37,477 nucleotides of DNA from a virus. Made by a program: the position numbers and the translations under genes. Shown piece after piece: positions 8,379 through 15,816 of this stretch. Position 1 is the first letter of the stretch; each line of letters opens with the position of its first letter. Location: positions 1-37,477 of IMG/VR virus record IMGVR_UViG_3300042868_004757; one strand, given 5' to 3'. Below the pieces are notes generated by a model that saw only the letters and a program-made list of their open reading frames with translations, searched no databases and had not been told where the DNA came from.

Positions 8379-9898
8379 AGTACGCTAGTGCCTTTTTGGT
8401 ATAGAAAATCGGTGTTGGTGTATCTCACTTCGGAGCCGTTATTCTGCACTTTGAGGCGAACAGATGCGGCATTGCAGACACTGCCTACAGTCTGCCAAGC
8501 GGTAAGCGTGGTCAAGCTACCGCCCCATACCATCTGCCCCCAAATCATAGCCCCCCAAAACATGCCGGTCGGCGGGGTGTATGCAAGCGCCCCAACAGGT
8601 GCAGATGGCACAAAATCAGTGTTCAGACCGTAGAGAATAGATGGCGTTCCCGTACTTTGGAAATACGGGCGAACCATCGTGAAATACTTGTTATACGCCT
8701 TGCTACCAAAGTACCCAAACGCAGGAAGAATATCGGCAACGATAGGAGAAGAAATATCAAGGTTACCCACCCATGCCTTTTTGATGCTGTTGTTGTCGCC
8801 GTAGTAAAGCCCAGTCGCGGCGTTTAGCCAGACTGAAGCATTCCAGCCAGTGAGCTTTGTCCATGCGCCTGTAATCGTGTTTTGCGCGTATTGGTAATTT
8901 ACACCGCTACCCGCTGGCACGTTCAAAATCAGCATGTTGTTGTCGGGGTACTGGCAAATCTGCCAGCCGTAGTTATTGGCGTATGAGTTTGCCGCCTCGC
9001 TAACCGAGTTCTGTATTTTGTCGGTTAGCGCCACACGGCGATCAACAGACGCAGACAACAGCCCCTTACCTAGCGGGTAGACGCCCTCCATACAGTTGAT
9101 AGCCAAGTCGCCGCCGAACTTAACAGCGCAGCGCCGCCCCAATGGTCGCCCAAGGGTGAAAACGCCAATCAATCGCCAATCAGTAGCGCTAGAAGGATCG
9201 GCCCCTGAGTAAACAGCCACTTCGCCATTGCTAGACAACACCACAAGATGATCGTCCGACCCGCTACCTGCGTCGATAGTCCACGTATAAGCAGCCTGAA
9301 TGAAGCCACCCAATCGAAACACGGAGCCAAGATCAAGCTGCGAAGCCGCGCCGCCGATTGAGTTAACCGGCAGATACCACACGCGCATAGAATTCTTTTC
9401 AACGAAGAAAAGGCGATTCTTGAATAGCTGCGCATGGGCTAGTAGGGTTGTGGTGACACCCGTAATCGCTGGGGTTGATGCCCCATCAACAGAAGTCCAT
9501 GCCGCCCCATCCCACAAACGAGGCTTATCCACCCCGTTTACAAGGTAAAGGAACGAGCCACCCGGCGTGGTGATCTGGGCGTTTTCCCACCGCGCATTAC
9601 TCAAACCCGTTTGAACCGCTGCGCCCACTGCGCCTGCTGTTGTGACGTTGTAAATGGCAGTCCCAGCCGCTGCAAATAGTGTCGAGCCTCCGGTAGTGGG
9701 CAGGTACTCTACAAGCGTCTCAACAGTCGCAGGAAGGCCTGTAACGTGATTGGCGCTACCTTTGCGGATTGCTAGATATGAGGGATAGGGCCACCAGTTA
9801 TCCATGATGACCGCATCGCTTTGGGGCATGTCTGCGATAGAGTCGCGATCATTAAGCCCCCCGACTGGTGCTGGTATGGATGTTGCGGAGGCTTTCAT
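8375..9898 (-). CDS. tail / DNA-stabilisation protein (P22 gp10-like role)
   Basis: This 507-aa beta-rich protein opens with the family sequence APVGGLNDRDSIADMPQSDA and then DNWWPYP. Repeated beta-strand/turn blades (ETLVEYLPT, FAAAGTAIYNVT, GSFLYLVNG, GEVAVYSG, GVYPLGKGL) resemble a beta-propeller. Proteins of this type follow the head-tail adaptor gene in many podoviruses and form the tail tube or packaged-DNA plug, comparable to P22 gp10. The call rests on synteny and fold pattern rather than clear homology. It overlaps both neighbours by four bases. Confidence 0.62.
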   Translation of the reverse strand: MKASATSIPAPVGGLNDRDSIADMPQSDAVIMDNWWPYPSYLAIRKGSANHVTGLPATVETLVEYLPTTGGSTLFAAAGTAIYNVTTAGAVGAAVQTGLSNARWENAQITTPGGSFLYLVNGVDKPRLWDGAAWTSVDGASTPAITGVTTTLLAHAQLFKNRLFFVEKNSMRVWYLPVNSIGGAASQLDLGSVFRLGGFIQAAYTWTIDAGSGSDDHLVVLSSNGEVAVYSGADPSSATDWRLIGVFTLGRPLGRRCAVKFGGDLAINCMEGVYPLGKGLLSASVDRRVALTDKIQNSVSEAANSYANNYGWQICQYPDNNMLILNVPAGSGVNYQYAQNTITGAWTKLTGWNASVWLNAATGLYYGDNNSIKKAWVGNLDISSPIVADILPAFGYFGSKAYNKYFTMVRPYFQSTGTPSILYGLNTDFVPSAPVGALAYTPPTGMFWGAMIWGQMVWGGSLTTLTAWQTVGSVCNAASVRLKVQNNGSEVRYTNTDFLYQKGTSVL

Positions 9899-10161
9899 TT
9901 AACCGCCTTTGCAAAGCCCACAGCGGGGATGGCGTTGCCCAAGAATTCACCGGCCATTTTTGGTAGGCCTTGCTGAACCGGTGCGGTTAGCCCTTGCTCT
10001 TCCATCCACTGCGAACCCATTACAGGGTCTTGAATGTCTAGGCCAGCTTTACGCAGGGCGTAGGCGATAGCGTCAACAGGTACAGCCGCAGTGTCTGCAA
10101 CCGTGTTTGATGCGCTTTGTGCGGTATCTCGCAGTGCTTTGATGATTGCTTGCTTGTCCAT
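9895..10161 (-). CDS. small virion-module protein of unknown function
   Basis: This 88-aa protein has a helical N-terminus (MDKQAIIKALRDTAQ) and an Ala/Gly-rich C-terminus (MAGEFLGNAIPAVGFAKAVK) like the amphipathic tails of small virion proteins. It sits between the adaptor and the gp10-like gene, starts immediately after the upstream stop, and overlaps the next start (ATGA). A minor structural role is inferred from position only. Confidence 0.6.
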   Translation of the reverse strand: MDKQAIIKALRDTAQSASNTVADTAAVPVDAIAYALRKAGLDIQDPVMGSQWMEEQGLTAPVQQGLPKMAGEFLGNAIPAVGFAKAVK

Positions 10162-11052
10162 TTAGCCCACCCAGTTTCCATCAGGAATGTTCATTGTGGT
10201 CATCAATACTGTTTGGCCCATTGGCGACAGACTCAGCCTTGGAAACGATTTGTCCTGTGCCTTGCAGTTTTCCAACAGTGCGCGGAATTCTGCTAGGTCA
10301 AAAGAGGAATCAAGTCCCTTAGACTGCTTCCACTGGACTTTAAGACCAGTAATAAGAAGGCTATCGGGGAACACAAAAGTATCAGTATCCGATTGGAATG
10401 CTGTCTGAGCCACGCCGCCAGCAGAGTTGATCCATGCACCAGAAATATACTCAAAACCAAACACAAGTCCGTTAGGCGGTGGAGGATTGATTGCATAGGT
10501 ATTCCCAACGATGCGGAAACGTTCACGGGGGCCAGCATAAACAATGCCGGATTTGAAAGACTGCCAATCCTGCGCAGACTGCGGCCCCATCAAAGGCCAG
10601 CGGTTTGTTCTGTCCCACTCGGTCTGCGGGATTTCCTTGATGTAATCGGGGGGCAGGCTGTATTGAACCTGTGACCATTGCAGGGTTACAGTGCCTGAAG
10701 CCGTTGCAGGCATGTTCATAGTGACCTGCGAAGCCCCTACAGCCGTGATCTGGGCGAATGGCTCAATACCCAGTCCAGCGATACCAAATTGAGTGCTAAG
10801 GCCCGTTACATCCACGCCGGTGATGATGTTGGAGCCTTGTGTGGTGGTGCCTACGCGAGAATAAGCAACGGTCTGAAGGATGTACTCCTTATTCAGCCGT
10901 TGCCATTCAAACTGTCGAACCAAATCATTACCCAACCGATAGAACAGGGCCGCGAGTTGGCGGGTTTGCGGGTCGCTTGTACCCACCACGGAGACTGGAC
11001 GATTAATCGCCAGTTCATCGCAGACTTGTTGTATCAGTTGGAGTAAATTCAT
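10162..11052 (-). CDS. head-tail connector / tail accessory protein (P22 gp4-like role)
   Basis: This 296-aa protein has a helical N-terminus, MNLLQLIQQVCDELAIN, with PQTRQLAALFYRLGNDLVR. A beta-rich body follows (WSQVQYSLPPDYIKEIPQTEWDR), then a C-terminal segment with DSSFDLAEFRALLENCK. The N-terminal pattern and the gene order (coat, small proteins, adaptor, gp10-like, ejection proteins) match the adaptors that close the portal before tail assembly. Homology to P22 gp4 is suggested, not shown. It overlaps the upstream gene by four bases. Confidence 0.65.
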   Translation of the reverse strand: MNLLQLIQQVCDELAINRPVSVVGTSDPQTRQLAALFYRLGNDLVRQFEWQRLNKEYILQTVAYSRVGTTTQGSNIITGVDVTGLSTQFGIAGLGIEPFAQITAVGASQVTMNMPATASGTVTLQWSQVQYSLPPDYIKEIPQTEWDRTNRWPLMGPQSAQDWQSFKSGIVYAGPRERFRIVGNTYAINPPPPNGLVFGFEYISGAWINSAGGVAQTAFQSDTDTFVFPDSLLITGLKVQWKQSKGLDSSFDLAEFRALLENCKAQDKSFPRLSLSPMGQTVLMTTMNIPDGNWVG

Positions 11053-11594
11053 GATTCAGCCGTTTCTTTCCGTGGGCGTCCCACTTTCTTTTCGCCGCTT
11101 TCCAGCATTGCGCGGAGTTCTGCCATCTCTTGACGCAGTTTCTCGTTTTCCAGTGCCTGAGCCGTTGCCGCAGCGGTGGATTCTGCAACACCAAGATAAG
11201 CCTTGGCCTTCTCGCGTAGATCGCGGAAACCCATGCCCATTTTCTGGCAATGGCTGTCGGTCAATCCTGCGAGTTGCTCGACAGTGTGACACTCAAAGTA
11301 CTTTGACTCTTTGACCTGTGCGCGGGTGATTTGTGTCCACTGCTCCAGAGGTGTGCCGGTGAAGCCTTGCGACTCGCCGCGCTGATATTCAGCCCATGCT
11401 TTGGGGTATTTGTGTTTGTCTTGCTCAGTGAGTTTGCGCTCAATGATGTTATTCGTATCGCCGGGGATGGTGATGCGGATAAACGGCAGGTCAGTGAAGA
11501 TCGGGCGGCCTGCTTTTTCAGACTCTGATTTCAGTTCGACTGCTTCCGAATAGATAGTTGCGAAAACGTGGGACTCCCATTGAGGTTGGCTCAT
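11049..11594 (-). CDS. conserved virion-module protein with C-terminal coiled coil
   Basis: This 181-aa protein carries a domain of unknown function (residues 1-130, including ITIPGDTNNIIERKL and YPKAWAEYQRGES). A coiled coil follows (ALENEKLRQEMAELRAMLES), then an AT-hook-like basic tail, KKVGRPRKETAES. It is found downstream of coat genes in podoviruses. The GRPRK motif could touch DNA minor grooves, which would fit a head or packaging accessory, but this is inference. A tetraloop hairpin precedes the gene. Confidence 0.62.
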   Translation of the reverse strand: MSQPQWESHVFATIYSEAVELKSESEKAGRPIFTDLPFIRITIPGDTNNIIERKLTEQDKHKYPKAWAEYQRGESQGFTGTPLEQWTQITRAQVKESKYFECHTVEQLAGLTDSHCQKMGMGFRDLREKAKAYLGVAESTAAATAQALENEKLRQEMAELRAMLESGEKKVGRPRKETAES

Positions 11595-11623
11595 GGATTA
11601 CCTTTCAGTGGTTGATAAGAAGA

Positions 11624-11639
11624 TGGCCCCGAAGGGCCA
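11624..11639 (-). terminator. UUCG-tetraloop hairpin downstream of the decoration-like gene
   Basis: On the minus strand TGGCCC-TTCG-GGGCCA forms a six-bp GC-rich stem closed by the very stable cUUCGg tetraloop, followed by a pyrimidine-rich but imperfect tail (TCTTCTTATC). It lies between the end of the 98-aa gene (11654) and the start of the next gene (11594). The poor U-run suggests partial termination or a 3'-end stability/processing element rather than a full stop in the late operon. Confidence 0.6.
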
Positions 11640-11653
11640 CCTGATTTTAAGCG

Positions 11654-11950
11654 TTAAACGCTTGCTTTGGATACCCAGAGGCGGTCACCAGTTGCAGCCG
11701 CCACAGCGGGAGACAGGTAAGAGCCGCCAGAGGCAGTCAGCAGGAAGGTTGTCGCGTTAACGGTGCAAACGGCAGTCGATGCGGGAATGGAGGCGTTAGC
11801 CTGCACATACACGTAAAGACGGCCATTGGAGCCGAACACTTGCGAACCCAGACGGGCATCAGTCACTTTACCGGCGGCAATATCAGCGGCCAGAGTGATT
11901 GTGTTGAGGTCAGCGCCTACGCTGGGGGTAACGGAAAATGGAGCAGCCAT
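11654..11950 (-). CDS. small decoration-like capsid protein
   Basis: This 98-aa protein is rich in beta-strand, Ala, Ser, Thr and Val, with no charged clusters (TPSVGADLNTITLAADI, GRLYVYVQANASIPAST). Small beta-rich proteins directly after the major coat gene are commonly head decoration or cement proteins. It is the only late gene framed on both sides by UUCG-tetraloop hairpins, which would let its mRNA be made or preserved at a different level from its neighbours. The function is inferred from position and composition. Confidence 0.6.
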   Translation of the reverse strand: MAAPFSVTPSVGADLNTITLAADIAAGKVTDARLGSQVFGSNGRLYVYVQANASIPASTAVCTVNATTFLLTASGGSYLSPAVAAATGDRLWVSKASV

Positions 11951-11976
11951 GATTTAATCCTTTGTAAGTTATGGAA

Positions 11977-11992
11977 AGGGGCCGAAGCCCCT
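11977..11992 (-). terminator. UUCG-tetraloop hairpin downstream of the coat gene
   Basis: The minus strand reads AGGGGC-TTCG-GCCCCT followed by TTCCATAAC: a perfect six-bp stem with a UUCG tetraloop nine bases after the coat stop codon. It is an attenuator/terminator or mRNA 3'-stabiliser that could raise coat output relative to downstream genes. It is a structural twin of the hairpin at 11624. Confidence 0.62.
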
Positions 11993-12000
11993 ATTCGCTA

Positions 12001-12993
12001 TCAATCCGCCAAAATTCCTTGGAACTGAGCGCCAGAGCAGGTCAGGTTACCGGCCCAACCGACAAGGCGCACGATAGCGTCTTGGTTGACAGACTGACGG
12101 TCGCCGCCGATTGGCACAAAGTTGCGGTCACGGTGTGGGCGCAAGAACATGAACTTCGAGTTAATGAAGTACATGCGGTTGGTGGGGATAGAACCACCGA
12201 TACCGCCGTCCAAGTAAACATCGCAGTTCAAGCCAGCGCCCATGTACTTGATGGAGGTGAAGCCAGCAGCCGCAGACGACTCGGAGGTCACGCGCTGGAT
12301 AGCTTGCAACGATTCCAAGAACAGGCGGTAGTAGTTGTTATCAGCCACGATCATGTCGGGGCGATCTGTACCGCGAACCAATTGCACAGCCACACGGTTC
12401 ATGTAGCTTTGAATGTTGGCAGAGGTAGCAGCAGCGCCGCCGTCAGTCGTAGCGTCAAACGCCACGTTGCGCCAGAAGCTCCATGTGGCACGGTTAATGC
12501 CGCCATAGGTGCCGGAGGTGGGTGAAGTGGAGATTGCAGCAGCCAAGCCGGTAATGTCCTTACCAGAGTTGCCGGTACCGTCGGAGTACACGCCAGCGCT
12601 GATTTGGTTCATCAACTGAGCTTCAGCCACTTGCACACGGCCTTCCAGCATGTCGATGATCTGCTCTTTGCCAGCGTTTTGCAGCTGTTCAAGGCCAGAG
12701 ATAGACACGGCAGCGGCGTACTGCTTCAGGTCAAACTGAGCCGCAGAGATTGGGCTGTTAGGAGTAATGTCGATTGTGTCGTAACCGGAGTAAGACGAAG
12801 CGTTCTGGGTAGAAGCATCGTTGTACATCAGTTCTTGCAAAATCACGTTACCACCGCTGAACGGCTTAACGTTGCCGCGCTCTTTCAGCTTGGAAAGCAA
12901 GGCGTTGTTTTTGGTCACCGAGTCAGCCAGAGTACCGGAACGGCTCTGAATGGTGGTGGAGATAATGTCGGACAAATTGGCAAAAGAGGCCAT
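12001..12993 (-). CDS. major capsid protein
   Basis: This 330-aa coat protein follows the scaffold gene, as expected for a podovirus head module. Features include the N-terminus MASFANLSDIIST, a middle DLKQYAAAVSISGLEQLQN, and the region DRPDMIVADNNYYRLFLESL typical of HK97-fold coat proteins of this phage group (P-domain spine helix followed by A-domain). Then come GLNCDVYLDGGIGG and the C-terminal strand FVPIGGDRQSVNQDA. It should form the icosahedral shell. It has a strong leader and is followed by a tetraloop hairpin, consistent with high expression. Confidence 0.86.
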   Translation of the reverse strand: MASFANLSDIISTTIQSRSGTLADSVTKNNALLSKLKERGNVKPFSGGNVILQELMYNDASTQNASSYSGYDTIDITPNSPISAAQFDLKQYAAAVSISGLEQLQNAGKEQIIDMLEGRVQVAEAQLMNQISAGVYSDGTGNSGKDITGLAAAISTSPTSGTYGGINRATWSFWRNVAFDATTDGGAAATSANIQSYMNRVAVQLVRGTDRPDMIVADNNYYRLFLESLQAIQRVTSESSAAAGFTSIKYMGAGLNCDVYLDGGIGGSIPTNRMYFINSKFMFLRPHRDRNFVPIGGDRQSVNQDAIVRLVGWAGNLTCSGAQFQGILAD

Positions 12994-13015
12994 GATTCAG
13001 GTTCCTTTAAATTGA

Positions 13016-14020
13016 TTAGCTAAATTGACTCGCAATCAAAGACCGCAGGTCGCTTCCATTAGTCTGTACACCGCCAGCGCTTGGACTAGAACCTTTCACC
13101 GATACTGCCGCAGTTTTTGCGCGTAGGTTTTGGGCTTCTGCCATTGCCTTTTTCTGAGCTTCAGACCGTTGCTGTTCAATCAGGGATTGCCTGATGTCTG
13201 GACTTGTCCAAACAGCCATTTCGTAGGCTTCCTCTATTGATTCGGCTTTTTTGCTTTCCAGCAAGTCTGCCATCCTCATCCGCGCAGCCTCGATATGCGG
13301 ATATTTGTCAGTGTTTGAAAACATGCTGTGCAGTTGTTGCATCGCTCTGCTTTCTTCTTGCTGACGGACCCAATTATGCAGTTCGTCGGTAGTTTGACGC
13401 AACCGTTTATTTTCATCAATCCAATACTGCGTTTCAGGGTCATATTGCGGAGGGTTTTGGATTTGCTCCAAGTTAACCCCATACTGTTGCGCGAGTTGCT
13501 GGAAATACTGCGCTTTAGTCGCAGGGTCGCCATATCGCAGAGTATGGTCAGCCTTTAGCAGCGCCCCGATAGCTGTTGGCGCATCCACTCCTAATTGTTG
13601 GAATGTCTGCTGATAGGGCGCGATTACTGCCTCATATGCCCGTGCCTTTTGCGCGTGGGTTTTAAATTCCTCCACGCCACGGTGAAAATCAGATTCGCGC
13701 CGGTTCGCCTCGTTGGTCAGAATCCGCACTTCTTCGGGTGTCAGTGCTTCGCCTCGCTCTGCCTTGAGATAAGCTTCCTGCGCGGCAGGTTTCCAGCTTG
13801 AAGGTGCCTTAATTGGCTTTGGCTCGTCGGGTGGAGTTACCGGCGCGGACTCTTTAGCGGCAAACCGCCCAGCCTCATCCCTAGCACGTTGTTCCGCGCT
13901 TGTCTCTAAGGGTTTATCCACAGAGACCGGCTCGGGTGTATTGACTACAGTTTCATTCTGGGGGGCTTCATCCGTTTTATCTTCAAAAGCTGATTCGAGT
14001 GCGCTGCGTAAATCTGACAT
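13016..14020 (-). CDS. head scaffolding protein
   Basis: This 334-aa protein is acidic and disordered at the N-terminus (EDKTDEAPQNETVV, then P/E/K-rich to about residue 75). A helical body follows, including SWKPAAQEAYLKAERGEALTPEEV and a coiled coil at about residues 195-235. The basic C-terminal region ends SDLRSLIASQFS and should bind coat protein. Its composition and position immediately upstream of the coat gene are typical of podovirus scaffolds. The core would be lost from mature heads. An A-rich palindromic stretch overlaps its start codon (14018-14031). Confidence 0.83.
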   Translation of the reverse strand: MSDLRSALESAFEDKTDEAPQNETVVNTPEPVSVDKPLETSAEQRARDEAGRFAAKESAPVTPPDEPKPIKAPSSWKPAAQEAYLKAERGEALTPEEVRILTNEANRRESDFHRGVEEFKTHAQKARAYEAVIAPYQQTFQQLGVDAPTAIGALLKADHTLRYGDPATKAQYFQQLAQQYGVNLEQIQNPPQYDPETQYWIDENKRLRQTTDELHNWVRQQEESRAMQQLHSMFSNTDKYPHIEAARMRMADLLESKKAESIEEAYEMAVWTSPDIRQSLIEQQRSEAQKKAMAEAQNLRAKTAAVSVKGSSPSAGGVQTNGSDLRSLIASQFS

Positions 14021-14061
14021 AGGGTTTTCCTAGTGGTTAATGAATCTTTGTGCTTAGGTGA

Positions 14062-15486
14062 TTAGTTGTTTGGTATCTGACTTAAAACAGCAGCCAGACC
14101 ACTAGCAATAGCCGCGATACCAGCGTTGTTTGGGTGGATGTTGTCTAAGTTATACGCAGCAACCATGTTCGCCGGGGATGCGCCATCACTCACAATCGCG
14201 TCAGCGTCAAACAGGAAAAAGGTTTTGGAAGTCGATGCCATAGCTCGAAGCGCATCGTTGTAAGACTTGCGAACAGCATCTGCCGCAGCGCTTAAGCCTG
14301 AAATATTCGGTATTCCTGTCCATACGACTAGCGCAAGCCGATTGGCTTGGCAATAGTCAATCATTGCTTGGGTTCGCCCCATCATTTGAGTAATCAAGTA
14401 ACTCATCTGCCCCGCAGTTGGAGAGCTGTAGTCATTGGGTGTAAATGCCGAATACACCACTACGTTAACACCACCAACAGCAAGCGCGTCATTGCCTGCG
14501 GTGGTGAACACTGTTCCGTTTTGTGATGCAGAGCCACAATTCCACGCGCTTACTGGCTTTGTCGAACTTGACGCTAAAGCGCAGGCCCGAAGAACCCACG
14601 ATGACATGGCATCAGTGGCGCCGGGGGTTCCCTGTGTGATTGAGTCCCCAATGGCGATAACTGACAAACCACGCGCACGGGTGCGATATTGAATTGCAAA
14701 TGGAATGTGCGAAGATGCCAGAGAACCCGGCCTGTTAGCGTCCGATATTGTGCCAACACCATCTCCAAGATATGCGCCGGATTGCAAAATCCTCCCTGTG
14801 TTGTCGGCTGTGCTTGTTCTCATCAGGCTATTTGCAGCCCCTACCGTAAAGTTTTGAGCCGCTGCGTTGGAAACATAACAGCGCACCATCACTAAAGGCA
14901 GTGTTGATTCCTCTCCAGAAGCGCGAGGAACGCTTTGCAAAGGAATCCAGTCAGACGCATAAAGTGCGGGACGCTGTTGCGCCCCATCTGCGAGGAGAGT
15001 TTTCGTAGAGGCCCCCGCCCATGTCACCGTGCGCCATCCGTAAGGACTGGTTGTGGAATCTTTTTGCTGAAACTTTGTTCCGTTAGCAATAGGCTCAAAC
15101 AGGTTATCTACTGTGTCTGTTTTACTGGTTTCAGTAGCCGCAACAATAGCCGCCAGTGTTGGCGTGGTTGCAGCGTGGTGATGATAAACAAGCCGGATTG
15201 CATCAAACCCAGCCTCTACCGCCTCCTTTTGGCAGTACGTAAATGCCGTTGACTGCGACGATGTTGATGAGACGCCGAATGTTTTGCGCGTCAGGGTATT
15301 TGTTGGTTTCGGCTGTCTAGCCCCAATACCAATAGAAACACCATCCGGCCCGATTAGGCCAGTCACCCCGATTTGAGGATTGGCTACCAGCATCGCCGGA
15401 GCCGCCTCAGTGCTTGGCGTGGTCTTTGGATGACCAATGCCCTGAACGTAATTCTGACGACCTGTAATATCTGCTGAACCTGCCAT
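14062..15486 (-). CDS. SGNH/GDSL-family hydrolase in the head module
   Basis: This 474-aa protein has an unassigned N-terminal half (residues 1-270) and a C-terminal SGNH hydrolase domain. Block I is GDSIT (Ser282), block III contains PND (Asn351), and block V is DNIHP (Asp448, His451). These supply the nucleophile, oxyanion Asn and catalytic His/Asp. Such phage enzymes usually remove acetyl groups from surface polysaccharides or act on envelope esters. No signal peptide is visible. Its position between scaffold and portal, far from the tailspike, is odd and suggests a cargo gene or a head- or tail-associated enzyme. The substrate is unknown. Confidence 0.82.
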   Translation of the reverse strand: MAGSADITGRQNYVQGIGHPKTTPSTEAAPAMLVANPQIGVTGLIGPDGVSIGIGARQPKPTNTLTRKTFGVSSTSSQSTAFTYCQKEAVEAGFDAIRLVYHHHAATTPTLAAIVAATETSKTDTVDNLFEPIANGTKFQQKDSTTSPYGWRTVTWAGASTKTLLADGAQQRPALYASDWIPLQSVPRASGEESTLPLVMVRCYVSNAAAQNFTVGAANSLMRTSTADNTGRILQSGAYLGDGVGTISDANRPGSLASSHIPFAIQYRTRARGLSVIAIGDSITQGTPGATDAMSSWVLRACALASSSTKPVSAWNCGSASQNGTVFTTAGNDALAVGGVNVVVYSAFTPNDYSSPTAGQMSYLITQMMGRTQAMIDYCQANRLALVVWTGIPNISGLSAAADAVRKSYNDALRAMASTSKTFFLFDADAIVSDGASPANMVAAYNLDNIHPNNAGIAAIASGLAAVLSQIPNN

Positions 15487-15489
15487 GAT

Positions 15490-15816
15490 TTACCCCATTA
15501 CCGAGTTAACGGCGTTGATAATGTCCCGCTTAATAGTCGGGTCTGGTTTAGGCTGGCTGGGTGGAGAGATTTTCTCATTCCCCAACTCTATTAGCCCATG
15601 CTTTTTTAAATGCTCACGATGCGCAGAGCGGGATTGGATGTACTCACCCGTTGCTTGCGATTGGTAGCCTTGAATATCTGCTTGCACAAATGGAGCGGTA
15701 AGCATACGGCCCATTTTCTCGCCGCAATGCTCGGGCAAGTCGTTGTAATTGGCAACACTCCGGTAAACGTCCTCGGAGTGGCCGCAGTGATTACATTTGA
15801 TCGCGTAGATTGGCAT
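15490..15816 (-). CDS. FmdB-like zinc-ribbon protein
   Basis: This 108-aa protein begins MPIYAIKCNHCGHSEDVYRS, close to the FmdB/CxxC zinc-ribbon consensus (PF09723 type). A second knuckle-like segment is HCGEKMGRML; only one Cys of the second pair remains (His-Cys), so metal binding may be altered. Residues 50-80 are charged, and the end is helical (IKRDIINAVNSVM). These small ribbons often lie beside podovirus portal genes. It overlaps the 3' end of the portal gene by 26 bases. Its role is unknown. Confidence 0.68.
   Translation of the reverse strand: MPIYAIKCNHCGHSEDVYRSVANYNDLPEHCGEKMGRMLTAPFVQADIQGYQSQATGEYIQSRSAHREHLKKHGLIELGNEKISPPSQPKPDPTIKRDIINAVNSVMG

Noticed and set aside
11971-12525. 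184-codon plus-strand frame opposite the coat gene
   Set aside because: It is antisense to the well-supported coat protein gene, with no ribosome site or family resemblance.
14018-14031. TAGGGTTTTCCTA-like palindrome at the scaffold start
   Set aside because: It overlaps the ribosome site and start codon of the scaffold gene, and no GAYAAT box lies 36-38 bases away on either strand, so it is probably chance.
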